10,409 nt of DNA from Dehalococcoidia bacterium (GTDB lineage: Bacteria; Chloroflexota; Dehalococcoidia; Dehalococcoidales; Fen-1064). Below, in pieces: positions 1-6,653 of this stretch. Where the stretch lies: NCBI GenBank assembly GCA_011192055.1, contig DUES01000169.1:2530-12938 (forward strand), in the 5' to 3' direction. The notes under the pieces were generated by a model. It ran no database searches. It had not been told where the DNA came from and saw only the letters and a program-made list of their open reading frames with translations. Position 1 is the first letter of the stretch; each line of letters starts with the position of its first letter. Made by a program: the position numbers and the translations under genes.

Positions 1-147
1 ACCTACTTTAACCGTAGGTCGTTCAATTACCGGAGCATAACCTGAATATCCACACATCAGGCAACTCTCGTACCAACCGTCTGTGTCCTTGTCAATGTAG
101 GTATCTCCCCCACACCTTGGACAACCTTTGAGATTCCAATGAGCCAC
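1..147 (-). CDS. Small zinc-ribbon protein, partial (C-terminal part outside the window)
   Basis: Only the first 49 codons are visible and no stop is reached. The reading starts VAHWNLKGCPRCGG and contains two CxxC pairs, C9/C12 and C29/C32, separated by 16 residues. This is a classic four-cysteine zinc ribbon expected to bind one zinc ion. Between the pairs lies an acidic segment ending DGWYES. The GTG start is supported by an AGGGGG Shine-Dalgarno seven bases upstream. Small one-domain proteins of this layout occur in environmental Chloroflexota genomes as I remember them, and their role is unknown; nucleic-acid or protein binding is only a guess. It reads in the same direction as the glpK operon but is separated from it by 284 bases, so it probably has its own promoter. 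Confidence 0.72.
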   Translation of the reverse strand, partial: MAHWNLKGCPRCGGDTYIDKDTDGWYESCLMCGYSGYAPVIERPTVKVG

Positions 148-431
148 TCTGTTTCCCCCTACAGACAAGATAAACCGGCACACTTGCCTTATTGATTTAG
201 TGATTACAGTGTATCGCTAAAAGGTTACGACAATATTAACAACATGTCCTTCGGGTTACGGTATGGTTACAGATTGGTAAGATTTATGTTATGTTCACAA
301 CAATATTGTCAGGCATTCTGTTATGCAGACATAATCCGCCATTGACTACTCACCGGACTGCAGTAGAAACCCGTCTGCTGATAGAAACAGCTTTGAAACT
401 GTCCTTTTCTTAACAGTTAACCCGTAAAGTT
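148..431. other. Non-coding AT-rich upstream region of the zinc-ribbon gene
   Basis: No gene is supported here. The region should hold the promoter of the leftward zinc-ribbon gene, but no clear -35/-10 pair is visible. It contains GGTTAC three times in the same orientation (223-228, 254-259, 265-270), the last two 11 bases apart. It also contains a 9-base inverted repeat, GACAATATT at 229-237 and AATATTGTC at 302-310, flanking the GGTTAC copies at 254-270. These could be regulator sites or chance in AT-rich DNA. Confidence 0.4.
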
Positions 432-1709
432 TTACGGCTGGCCAATCTCTCTCCGGAGCAGTCCTGCACTGGTCCGCATGATGTTCCCTGCGATGAAGTT
501 ATGTACTTCACCGGTACGTACGTCCAGAAACTCCGCCTTGAGCAGCATAGCCTCATTTCGCAGAGATGCATCCACGGTTCCCTTGACCACGAAATCCAAC
601 AGGTGCAGGGCAAGCTGCACATTCCCTTCTTCCTTAAGCTGCCGGGCTCTTTCGATAACATTTCCCGCACCGGTTAATTGCAGCACCTCACCGGCTATTG
701 CTGCTTCTTTCGAAGGGAACAGCGTGCTGGGGTTGCCATCGTACCAGCCGGTGTAGCGACGGTACACATCATGGATAACGAAAATCGGGTGTCCATAGTT
801 ACCCGCTAGGTAAGGCTTGTCAACCAGTTCGGCAGGCACCTTGACCCGTTCCAGTATTTCTTCAATCCAGCATCCTTCGTTAAGCAGACGTACCACTTCA
901 TCATTAATATAACGCAGCAGTTTTGCCGTGTTCGTAAGTCGTTCGTTAACTGCTTCACCACTGATAACGGCACCACTCCCGACCACGAAATCGGGCTTCT
1001 TTTCAGCAATCTTCTCCAGGTTCTCCGCCCATTCCAGAGTGTAGCGTTGCTCCTTCAGTGGATTGCCGGTATTGGGACAACCCCCAAGAAGCAGGTCCCC
1101 GATGAAGGCAACCTTTCGCTCAGGAACCCACACCCATAGTGCGTCGTCCGTTTCCCCCGGAGCATGACGTATTTCAAAGGTTAAGCCACCCAGCCTAAAC
1201 TCCATGTAGTCATGAAATGTGCTGTCCGGGTAGACGTATGACGGTTCGCGGACGTTTGTCCAGTCCTGGCTGCCAGGAGAATCATCCTGGGTACGCGGGA
1301 ACTGTAATGAGGCAATATAGGCACGGCGTCCTTTTAACATCCGGTACTTATCGAGGCGCTGTGCAACCAGCTCGTGACCGATAATTACCGGACGCCGGTG
1401 GCCCCTGTCCTCAGCATCTTTTAAAAAAGCCGCAGCCCCACCTACATGGTCGACATGCCCGTGAGTATAAATTATCGTGTGAAAGGGAATGTCTGTCCTT
1501 TCCCTTATTTTCCTGACCCTGTCGTCTCCTTCCCGAAATCCGACACCGGTATCGACAACCACCAGGCCTTCACACGTAATAACAAGACCGCTGGGTCCGG
1601 ATATCGGCCAGGTCTGTGCAATCTTTACAACATCAGGAAATATCTCTTCATCCAGCATATTCCTGTCCCTGTCTTCCGGTCGGTGCTCTTCATTTCCAGA
1701 CTGTGTCAT
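432..1709 (-). CDS. Metallo-beta-lactamase-fold hydrolase with alkylsulfatase-type dimerisation segment
   Basis: A 425-residue protein. Numbered from a longer possible start (1724), the N-terminal half has the metallo-beta-lactamase features: VVDTG (56-60), the metal motif THGHVDH (87-93), HAPGE (187-191) and GD (209-210). Further on, VYRRYTGWYDGNP (320-332) is the hallmark of the alkylsulfatase dimerisation domain found in SdsA1/YjcS-type enzymes. Those enzymes are about 650 residues; this protein ends soon after the dimerisation part and lacks the C-terminal SCP2-like domain, so sulfatase activity is not assured. The histidine expected in a GSHG/PGHG motif is absent (the sequence reads VVGSGAVISG, 247-256). 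No signal peptide is visible, so it is probably cytoplasmic. AGGAGG at 1715-1720 sits five bases before the chosen ATG (MTQSG), inside the longer ORF. The gene follows glpK by 54 bases and is probably co-transcribed. Confidence 0.85.
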   Translation of the reverse strand: MTQSGNEEHRPEDRDRNMLDEEIFPDVVKIAQTWPISGPSGLVITCEGLVVVDTGVGFREGDDRVRKIRERTDIPFHTIIYTHGHVDHVGGAAAFLKDAEDRGHRRPVIIGHELVAQRLDKYRMLKGRRAYIASLQFPRTQDDSPGSQDWTNVREPSYVYPDSTFHDYMEFRLGGLTFEIRHAPGETDDALWVWVPERKVAFIGDLLLGGCPNTGNPLKEQRYTLEWAENLEKIAEKKPDFVVGSGAVISGEAVNERLTNTAKLLRYINDEVVRLLNEGCWIEEILERVKVPAELVDKPYLAGNYGHPIFVIHDVYRRYTGWYDGNPSTLFPSKEAAIAGEVLQLTGAGNVIERARQLKEEGNVQLALHLLDFVVKGTVDASLRNEAMLLKAEFLDVRTGEVHNFIAGNIMRTSAGLLRREIGQP

Positions 1710-1714
1710 TTCGT

Positions 1715-1720
1715 CCTCCT
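1715..1720 (-). promoter_or_regulatory. Shine-Dalgarno that sets the start of the MBL-fold hydrolase
   Basis: AGGAGG reads on the minus strand with a five-base spacer (ACGAA) to the ATG at 1709-1707. The first in-frame ATG (1724-1722) lies upstream of this site, so the five extra residues MQEDE are probably not translated. Confidence 0.75.
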
Positions 1721-1763
1721 GCATAATCAGCCGGTCGTTTCCGGGATTATCGCCCGTGACCTG

Positions 1764-3272
1764 CTATTCATTACTGGATAACCAGTTGCGGGAACGGTCT
1801 ACGGCGCGTTTCCAACCATTGTACAGCGCCTCCCGCTGAGAGTCCTTCATGCCGGGCTGGTAGGTCCTGAACGGCTTCCACAGTCGGGCAATATCATCCG
1901 TATTCTGCCAGACTCCCGTTGCCAGTCCCGCCAAATAGGCGGCCCCCAGCGCAGTTGTTTCAGTGACAGCCGGTACCTGCAGAGGGATTCCCAGTATGTC
2001 TGCCTGGAACTGCATCAGGAAGTCGTTTGCCGTACCGCCACCATCAACACGGAGTTGTGGTATATGCAGGTCAGCTTCAGTAACCATTGCTTCGATTACA
2101 TCACGACTCCGGTAGGCAATCGATTCCAGGGCCGCCCGCACCAGGTGTTCTCTTGTCGTGCCGCGGGTGAGCCCGAAAATACTGCCGCGAGCATACATAT
2201 CCCAGTACGGTGCACCCAGCCCAACAAAAGCGGGAACGAAATAGACTCCGCCATTATCCGGTACGGCAAATGCAAGCGCCTCACTCTCCGCTGCTTCCTT
2301 TATAATTCCCAGGCCATCACGGAGCCACTGAATAACTGCACCTGTGATAAAAATACTCCCTTCCAGGGCGTAGCTTACAGCAGCATTCTTCCCGCAGGCC
2401 AGCGTCGTTACCAGACCTTTCTCAGAATTAATAGCGTGGTCGCCGGTATTAAGCAGTACAAACGAGCCGGTACCGTAGGTATTCTTTGCCATACCATCGT
2501 CATAGCATGCCTGTCCAAAAAGTGCCGCCTGCTGGTCCCCGGCTATTCCACATACCGGAACGCCTGCGCTTCCCAGGATACCGGGGGCTGTTTCCCCGTA
2601 AATATAACTCGACGGCTTCACAGCAGGCAGGACTGCTTCCGGTATATCCAGCGCTGAAAGAAGCTCTTCGTCCCACTGCAGGGTATGTATATTGTAAAGC
2701 ATGGTGCGTGAAGCGTTCGTGTAATCCGTAATATGTACTGCACCACCGGTCAGGTTCCAGACCAGCCAGCTATCTACAGTCCCGAAAAGTAAATCACCCT
2801 GCTCGGCACGGTACTGCCCCTGCGGTATATTGTCCAGTATCCACCGCAGCTTGGTAGCCGAGAAATAGGCGTCAATGATTAAACCCGTCTTCTCTCTGAT
2901 GGAATTCGTTAATCCCCTGCCCTTCAGTTCTTCACATAGTGGAGCGGTCCGCCGGCACTGCCAGACAATCGCATTGCAGACCGGTTCTCCGGTATGCCTG
3001 TCCCACACCAGCGTAGTTTCCCGCTGGTTGGTAATGCCGATACCGTTGACCTCGGAGAGACCGATCTGCGCCTTTCTCAGCGTCTCTTCTGCAACTGCTA
3101 CCGTTGAACCGAAAATTTCCCGGGGGTCATGTTCCACCCAACCCGGCTGCGGATACAGTTGCTGAATTTCACGGTACGCAGACGCAAGAACCTGTCCCTG
3201 CTTATTGAAAAGCAAGGCGGTACTTCCCGTGGTGCCCTGGTCCAGGGCCAGGATGTGTTCTTTTCCCATCAT
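1764..3272 (-). CDS. glpK: Glycerol kinase
   Basis: ATP-dependent phosphorylation of glycerol to sn-glycerol 3-phosphate in the cytoplasm, the entry step of glycerol catabolism and a feeder of lipid synthesis. From the chosen start the protein is 502 residues, matching E. coli GlpK. FGGY-kinase features appear in order: ALDQGTTGS (9-17), GWVEHDP (44-50), NQRET (82-86), YFSATK (136-141), AGDQQAALFGQ (244-254) with the catalytic Asp at 246, YGTGSF (266-271), and the C-terminal VDGGGTANDFLMQ (409-421). No key residue is missing. A longer GTG start at 3299 is unlikely because it lies upstream of the transcription start implied by the promoter at 3301-3328. ATG codons at 3272 and 3269 are both possible; the Shine-Dalgarno is weak (GAG seven bases before 3272). 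No glycerol facilitator or glycerol-3-phosphate dehydrogenase gene is in view. Confidence 0.96.
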   Translation of the reverse strand: MMGKEHILALDQGTTGSTALLFNKQGQVLASAYREIQQLYPQPGWVEHDPREIFGSTVAVAEETLRKAQIGLSEVNGIGITNQRETTLVWDRHTGEPVCNAIVWQCRRTAPLCEELKGRGLTNSIREKTGLIIDAYFSATKLRWILDNIPQGQYRAEQGDLLFGTVDSWLVWNLTGGAVHITDYTNASRTMLYNIHTLQWDEELLSALDIPEAVLPAVKPSSYIYGETAPGILGSAGVPVCGIAGDQQAALFGQACYDDGMAKNTYGTGSFVLLNTGDHAINSEKGLVTTLACGKNAAVSYALEGSIFITGAVIQWLRDGLGIIKEAAESEALAFAVPDNGGVYFVPAFVGLGAPYWDMYARGSIFGLTRGTTREHLVRAALESIAYRSRDVIEAMVTEADLHIPQLRVDGGGTANDFLMQFQADILGIPLQVPAVTETTALGAAYLAGLATGVWQNTDDIARLWKPFRTYQPGMKDSQREALYNGWKRAVDRSRNWLSSNE

Positions 3273-3300
3273 AGTATTACTCAAAAGGTACTCAGGCACA

Positions 3301-3328
3301 ATTATAACAGAATAACACAGGATGACAA
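3301..3328 (-). promoter_or_regulatory. Sigma70-type promoter of glpK
   Basis: Reading the minus strand, TTGTCA (3328-3323) is followed after 16 bases by a perfect TATAAT (3306-3301). Transcription should begin near 3294, giving a leader of about 22 bases before the ATG at 3272. The site lies in the 141-base divergent gap between glpK and the plus-strand gene at 3414. Confidence 0.75.
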
Positions 3329-3413
3329 GCGCACATCATCGAAGTTGGCAAGTGAATCGTCCATTATGCTATTCTTGGGAAAACTTCGTAATGCACCCCT
3401 AACGGAGGTATAT

Positions 3414-4070
3414 ATGAGAATCGAATGGATCGGCCATGCCTGCTTCCTTATTCCATCTGAGGCCGGACTGAGCATCGTCACAGACCCGTATGAGACCGGT
3501 TTCCGGGATATCATGTCGTACGACCCTGTTAACGTACATGCCGATATAGTAACTATCAGCCACGAACACGGCGACCATAATCATGTACAGGCTGTCAATG
3601 GCAAGCCGCAGGTTGTCCGTGGTACTGGTTCACAGACAGTGAAAGGGCTGCAATTTAAGGGTATCGCCTCTTACCACGACAGTGTGCAGGGAGCCCAGCG
3701 AGGCCCGAATACCATTTTCACATTTGCAGTGGACGGTATAAATGTAACTCACCTCGGTGACCTGGGACATCCGATTACGCCCGAAACACTGGCGGAGCTT
3801 AAAGGCACTGATGTTCTCCTTGCCCCAACCGGCGGGCCGGGGGCTACCATGGAGTTACAGGAAACCATAGACCTCTGGGAGGACCTGAAACCAGCCCTGG
3901 TAATCCCGATGCACTTCAGTACTGCAAAATGCACTTTCCCCAAATACAATGCCGATGACCTTGTTAATCTCAGGCCTGCTGCCCGTAAAACCGGGACCAG
4001 CTATTTAACGCTATCCGAAAACGAACTGCCGTCACCAGTAGAAATACTTGTCCTGGACTATTCCCGGTAA
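3414..4070 (+). CDS. UlaG/UPF0173-like metal-dependent hydrolase (MBL fold)
   Basis: A 218-residue single-domain protein of the metallo-beta-lactamase superfamily. It begins MRIEWIGHACF, the usual first strand and His-containing turn of the UlaG/UPF0173 branch. The metal-binding motif is SHEHGDHNH (49-57). Other likely ligands are His88 (SYHDS), Asp116 (HLGDLGH) and His167 (PMHF). All expected ligands seem present, so it should be an active hydrolase; the substrate is unknown. GGAGG ends five bases before the ATG, and the open frame upstream to 3129 is antisense to glpK and not likely used. It is transcribed divergently from glpK. A plus-strand promoter is not clear: TTGGCA at 3345-3350 has only poorly spaced -10 candidates. 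The next gene starts 111 bases downstream on the same strand. Confidence 0.88.
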   Translation: MRIEWIGHACFLIPSEAGLSIVTDPYETGFRDIMSYDPVNVHADIVTISHEHGDHNHVQAVNGKPQVVRGTGSQTVKGLQFKGIASYHDSVQGAQRGPNTIFTFAVDGINVTHLGDLGHPITPETLAELKGTDVLLAPTGGPGATMELQETIDLWEDLKPALVIPMHFSTAKCTFPKYNADDLVNLRPAARKTGTSYLTLSENELPSPVEILVLDYSR

Positions 4071-4181
4071 AACCCGAAATAATTCAAGGCCTGCGCTTGC
4101 AGGTATTGATGTCCTGCCAGACAGAAAACATGACACTATTAGTACAGTGGTATCAAAGATAAAATAAAGGAGAATCTTGTA

Positions 4182-5462
4182 ATGGCCGCCGATAAGATTA
4201 CTAGTAACGTTATTTCAGGTATTGGTGATTTACCCACGGCTCAACCCGAAGAAGTCGGTTTATCCTCGGAACGCCTTGCCCGGATCCGCCCGGCAATACA
4301 GCGATACGTGGACAAACAACTTATTCCCGGAGCGGTTACTCTCGTGGCACGTCACGGGAATGTCGTCCACGTGGATGCTATCGGACTTCGTGATGTTGAA
4401 GCCGGAAACCCGATGACAAATGACACTATCTTCCGCATTATGTCAATGACCAAACCGATAGTGTCCGTCGCCCTGATGATGCTTTTCGAGGAGGGTCACT
4501 TCCTGCTCTCCGACCCGGTCAGCAAGTGGATTCCGGAGTTCGCCAATCCAATGGTGGCTGAACCTGTTCCGTCGGATGAGTTCTCCGGACTCTCTCCCTA
4601 TCGACTTGTACCGGCTGACCGCCCGATAACCATCCGTCACATGCTTACCCATACCACCGGTCTTTCCGCCACCCCCCGTGGTATGAGCCAGGAAGAATTC
4701 ATGAAGATACAGGAACGCCAGAGCCCGTCTGAGACTATCGGTGACTTCGTAAAACGCTATGCCACGGTCCCGCTGAACCGCCATCCCGGCGAGGTCTGGG
4801 ACTATTCAAGGGCAACCTGCGTTGTCGGCTACCTGGTGGAACTGATGTCCGGGATGCCCCTGGATGAGTACCTGCGTGAGCGCATATTCAAGCCACTTAA
4901 CATGCCGGATACCTATTTCTACCTTCCGGTAGAGAAACTGGACCGCTTTGCCGCTTGCTACACACCGGACGATGACCTCCGTATCAAGCTGATTGACGCA
5001 CCAACGCCGGAAAGCAGGTTCGTTAAGGAACCACACACATACTTCATGGGCTCGGGAGGCCTGGTTTCCACAATTGCCGACTACTTCCGTTTCGACCAGA
5101 TGATGCTCAACGGTGGCGAGCTTGACGGTGCCCGTATCCTCGGCCGTAAAACAGTGGAGTTCATGACCACGATTCACACCGGCAATTTGCCGATATGGCT
5201 GTCAGGGCTGTGGTCCGGCTTTGGCCTGGGCTTTGCCGTAGCGCGAAACATAGATAATATCAATACACTGAAAGCAGAGCATTCGGGACCGATTCCGTGG
5301 TCGGTGGGAACATACACGTGGGGCGGAGCGTACTGCACGTACCCCTTCGTGGACCCTGTAGAAGACCTTATCGGCATTGTGATGACACAGGTTGGGCCGT
5401 ACCGGCACCTCAACATTCGCCAGGAATATGCCGGCCTGGTCTACCAGGCACTCGTGGACTGA
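4182..5462 (+). CDS. Class C beta-lactamase-related serine hydrolase
   Basis: A 426-residue protein of the beta-lactamase/penicillin-binding-protein-like serine hydrolase family (the Pfam 'Beta-lactamase' family that includes EstB-type esterases and class C enzymes). The nucleophile motif SMTK is at 88-91, with Ser88 as nucleophile and Lys91 as base. The second motif is YSR at 208-210, in place of the Tyr-x-Asn of true AmpC. HSG (367-369) and TWGGAY (379-384) lie in the C-terminal region, where the KTG-like motif is expected. RHMLTHTTGL (152-161) is typical of this family. There is no signal peptide, which argues for a cytoplasmic esterase, amidase or peptidase rather than an antibiotic-resistance enzyme. 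AGGAG precedes the ATG by about nine bases. The gene ends 25 bases before a terminator-like hairpin. The substrate cannot be told from sequence. Confidence 0.9.
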   Translation: MAADKITSNVISGIGDLPTAQPEEVGLSSERLARIRPAIQRYVDKQLIPGAVTLVARHGNVVHVDAIGLRDVEAGNPMTNDTIFRIMSMTKPIVSVALMMLFEEGHFLLSDPVSKWIPEFANPMVAEPVPSDEFSGLSPYRLVPADRPITIRHMLTHTTGLSATPRGMSQEEFMKIQERQSPSETIGDFVKRYATVPLNRHPGEVWDYSRATCVVGYLVELMSGMPLDEYLRERIFKPLNMPDTYFYLPVEKLDRFAACYTPDDDLRIKLIDAPTPESRFVKEPHTYFMGSGGLVSTIADYFRFDQMMLNGGELDGARILGRKTVEFMTTIHTGNLPIWLSGLWSGFGLGFAVARNIDNINTLKAEHSGPIPWSVGTYTWGGAYCTYPFVDPVEDLIGIVMTQVGPYRHLNIRQEYAGLVYQALVD

Positions 5463-5487
5463 GCAAAATACAATATCCGTTTGATTG

Positions 5488-5531
5488 ATGGTGAGTGGGT
5501 GCTTGGCCGGTCGGACCCCACTCATCATTTT
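5488..5531 (+). terminator. Rho-independent-type terminator after the serine hydrolase gene
   Basis: Arms at 5488-5499 and 5517-5528 pair over 12 positions with one G-T wobble around a 17-base loop, and TTTT closes the structure at 5528-5531. It sits 25 bases after the stop of the serine hydrolase gene. Confidence 0.6.
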
Positions 5532-5558
5532 CCTGCTCGCAGCCGTTCATTTGAAAGT

Positions 5559-5578
5559 ACCGGATTAAGTCCGGTTTT
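5559..5578 (+). terminator. Second small hairpin with T-tail
   Basis: ACCGGA (5559-5564) and TCCGGT (5570-5575) form a six-base-pair stem with a five-base loop, followed by TTT. The segment CGGATTAAG (5561-5569) can instead pair with CTTAATCCG (5590-5598), so two exclusive structures are possible. It may be a backup terminator or part of a repeat. Confidence 0.35.
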
Positions 5579-5589
5579 CGATTCTCCAC

Positions 5590-5800
5590 CTTAATCCGTG
5601 ATTCCAGGTACAAAAAGCTCGCCTCATGGGTGCAACATCAGATTAACGGATTTCCGTGTCTTGGCGGGCTTACCTGCCAGCTTTACCGGCAGGCTGAAGT
5701 GCTCCTCGCCACCGGACTCAGTGGCGAGTAATCTCGCCTCCATTTCCATAGATTACGGCTGGGATTGCTTCGTCATCTGCGGTTTCTCGCAATGACAGGT
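5590..5800. repeat. Inverted-repeat-rich non-coding block
   Basis: No gene is supported in this stretch. It contains CCTGCC/GGCAGG (5673-5678 with 5688-5693) and a perfect eight-base-pair stem CTCGCCAC/GTGGCGAG (5705-5712 with 5721-5728). CTCGCCTC occurs twice in direct orientation (5618-5625, 5733-5740), each followed by a related AGATTA(A)CGG. The right end is the dispersed-repeat motif at 5762-5798. The whole looks like a decayed, non-autonomous repeat element. Confidence 0.45.
5762..5798. repeat. Copy of a dispersed ATTGC...GCAATGACA repeat
   Basis: The sequence begins GGATTGCTTCGTC and ends TCTCGCAATGACAGG, with ATTGC (5764-5768) and GCAAT (5789-5793) as inverted ends. From memory, this motif is a common intergenic interspersed repeat in several bacterial groups, usually with a variable middle. 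No matching partner end is visible on the left, so this is a single or degraded copy. Confidence 0.5.
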
Positions 5801-5840
5801 GAGGTTTCCCACATAGTATCCACGGAATAGGACTCCAACC

Positions 5841-5869
5841 AAATGGTTGACGGTAAAGTCAACCATTTT
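5841..5869. terminator. Perfect 11-bp hairpin, possible bidirectional terminator
   Basis: AAATGGTTGAC (5841-5851) and GTCAACCATTT (5858-5868) pair perfectly around the loop GGTAAA. On the plus strand it ends in TTTT and then GCTTTG. It lies 96 bases before the start of the membrane protein gene. It could end transcription from the left or be an operator. Confidence 0.45.
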
Positions 5870-5964
5870 GCTTTGTGAAATCATCCGGTTTCCTGATTAC
5901 GCCACGTGATTGAAGTATTATGCTTTTTATATATCAAGAATATCTTACGAGGAGGATAGAGCAA

Positions 5965-6348
5965 ATGGAAAAGACACCTATGCCCCTGGTCGCCGGAATT
6001 CTGAACATAGTATCAGGCATAATCTCCCTGCTTGGATTTATAGGTCTCCTTATCGGGGCTGTTGCCGTAGGAAGTACGGCCGTGGATATCACGGGTTGGA
6101 TTCCCGGTTTGGGTTTTGCCCTGACGGTCCTGATAATCCTGGCAACATTATGCCTGGTTACCGGTATCATTGCGCTGGTTGGGGGTATATTTGCGATACA
6201 GCGAGATAAATGGCCCTGGGCACTTGCCGGTTCAATCTGTGCCGTTATTCCTTTAGTATTACTGGGGATTATAGCCATTGTCCTGGTATCAATGTCACGC
6301 GGAGAGTTTGAAAACATCACAACGCTGCCAGCAGCACAGGTCACATAG
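5965..6348 (+). CDS. Small multi-helix membrane protein of unknown function
   Basis: A 127-residue, strongly hydrophobic protein. Three hydrophobic segments are visible: about 7-36, 48-78 and 85-110, with the first long enough to form a hairpin of two helices. A short basic/aromatic link, AIQRDKWPWAL (77-87), separates the last two. The polar tail (111-127) includes SRGEFE. Glycine-rich helices and the pattern GGIFAIQRDKWPWALAGS resemble small uncharacterised membrane proteins of environmental bacteria and archaea. No catalytic or transport motif is recognisable. The start is chosen for GAGGAGG nine bases before the ATG; the frame is open further upstream to 5920 but lacks a ribosome site there. 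It is flanked on both sides by hairpins (5841-5869 and 6362-6427), so it is probably transcribed alone. Confidence 0.8.
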   Translation: MEKTPMPLVAGILNIVSGIISLLGFIGLLIGAVAVGSTAVDITGWIPGLGFALTVLIILATLCLVTGIIALVGGIFAIQRDKWPWALAGSICAVIPLVLLGIIAIVLVSMSRGEFENITTLPAAQVT

Positions 6349-6361
6349 CTGAAGGTTCGCC

Positions 6362-6427
6362 ATATATAAATCCAGAAGGGGTTGACAGTGCGGGTACCGT
6401 AATACTGCCAATCCCTTCTTTATATAT
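6362..6427 (+). terminator. Long imperfect hairpin after the membrane protein gene
   Basis: ATATATAA (6362-6369) pairs with TTATATAT (6420-6427). After a four-base bulge, AGAAGGG (6374-6380) pairs with CCCTTCT (6413-6419). The helix continues through 6381-6389 with 6404-6412, with one G-T wobble and one A-C mismatch. The loop is 14 bases and contains GGTACC. The tail is TTAATGACC, with no long T-run. It starts 14 bases after the stop and is the likely transcript end, though it could be a structured RNA element. Confidence 0.5.
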
Positions 6428-6488
6428 TTAATGACCCTTCTTTCATTATCATTATCTGATACTTTCTTTTCTTCACTGCTATTTACCA

Positions 6489-6517
6489 TTGATTCGGCAT
6501 ACATAGTAGTGTATCAT
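6489..6517 (+). promoter_or_regulatory. Sigma70-type promoter for the flavoenzyme gene
   Basis: TTGATT (6489-6494, four of six consensus) and TATCAT (6512-6517, five of six) are separated by exactly 17 bases. Transcription would start near 6524, giving a leader of about 130 bases. Confidence 0.5.
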
Positions 6518-6528
6518 CAGACGCATCA

Positions 6529-6550
6529 AGTTATAAATTCTCTTATAACT
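6529..6550. promoter_or_regulatory. Inverted repeat, candidate operator
   Basis: AGTTATAA (6529-6536) and TTATAACT (6543-6550) are perfect inverted arms around a six-base spacer. The site begins 11 bases after the predicted -10 element, just past the expected transcription start. That is a common repressor position and a size fitting a homodimeric helix-turn-helix regulator. No regulator gene is in the window. Confidence 0.4.
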
Positions 6551-6653
6551 GAAAACAGATATTTCAACATTTACCATGAAAACTGCCGGTAACAGTAACC
6601 GGTTATGCAGTGCACCTGACAACCCGGATACAACAACAAGGAGGCAGATAATA

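Larger units (their letters stand above)
6349..6653. other. Intergenic region with hairpin, promoter and candidate operator
   Basis: This 305-base gap holds no supported gene. Its left part is the long hairpin at 6362-6427. The middle is a pyrimidine-rich run (6434-6485) and the right part holds the promoter and inverted repeat before the flavoenzyme gene. Frames open on the minus strand here are AT-rich chance frames. Confidence 0.6.

Noticed and set aside
422..437. Palindrome CCGTAAA-GT-TTTACGG as terminator of the glpK operon
   Set aside because: It overlaps the stop codon, its two-base loop is too tight, and no T-run follows on the minus strand.
2055..2657. 200-codon open frame on the plus strand inside glpK
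   Set aside because: It is the complement of a strongly conserved kinase gene, shows no family features, and has no matching ribosome site.
3129..3413. N-terminal extension of the plus-strand MBL gene back to 3129
   Set aside because: It is antisense to glpK and its promoter, and a strong GGAGG site plus the family N-terminus MRIEWIGHA place the start at 3414.
4090..4103. Small hairpin CCTGC-GCTT-GCAGG between the two plus-strand hydrolase genes as terminator
   Set aside because: The stem is only five base pairs and is not followed by T residues.
4182..5462. Antibiotic-resistance AmpC beta-lactamase
   Set aside because: There is no signal peptide and the second and third motifs (YSR, WGG) differ from those of true AmpC; an esterase-like role is more likely.
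5598..5795. 65-codon plus-strand open frame in the repeat block
   Set aside because: It runs across several hairpins and the dispersed repeat, has no Shine-Dalgarno and no protein-like features.
5934..6344. 136-codon minus-strand frame opposite the membrane protein
   Set aside because: It mirrors the plus-strand gene, which has GAGGAGG before its start and clear hydrophobic helices.
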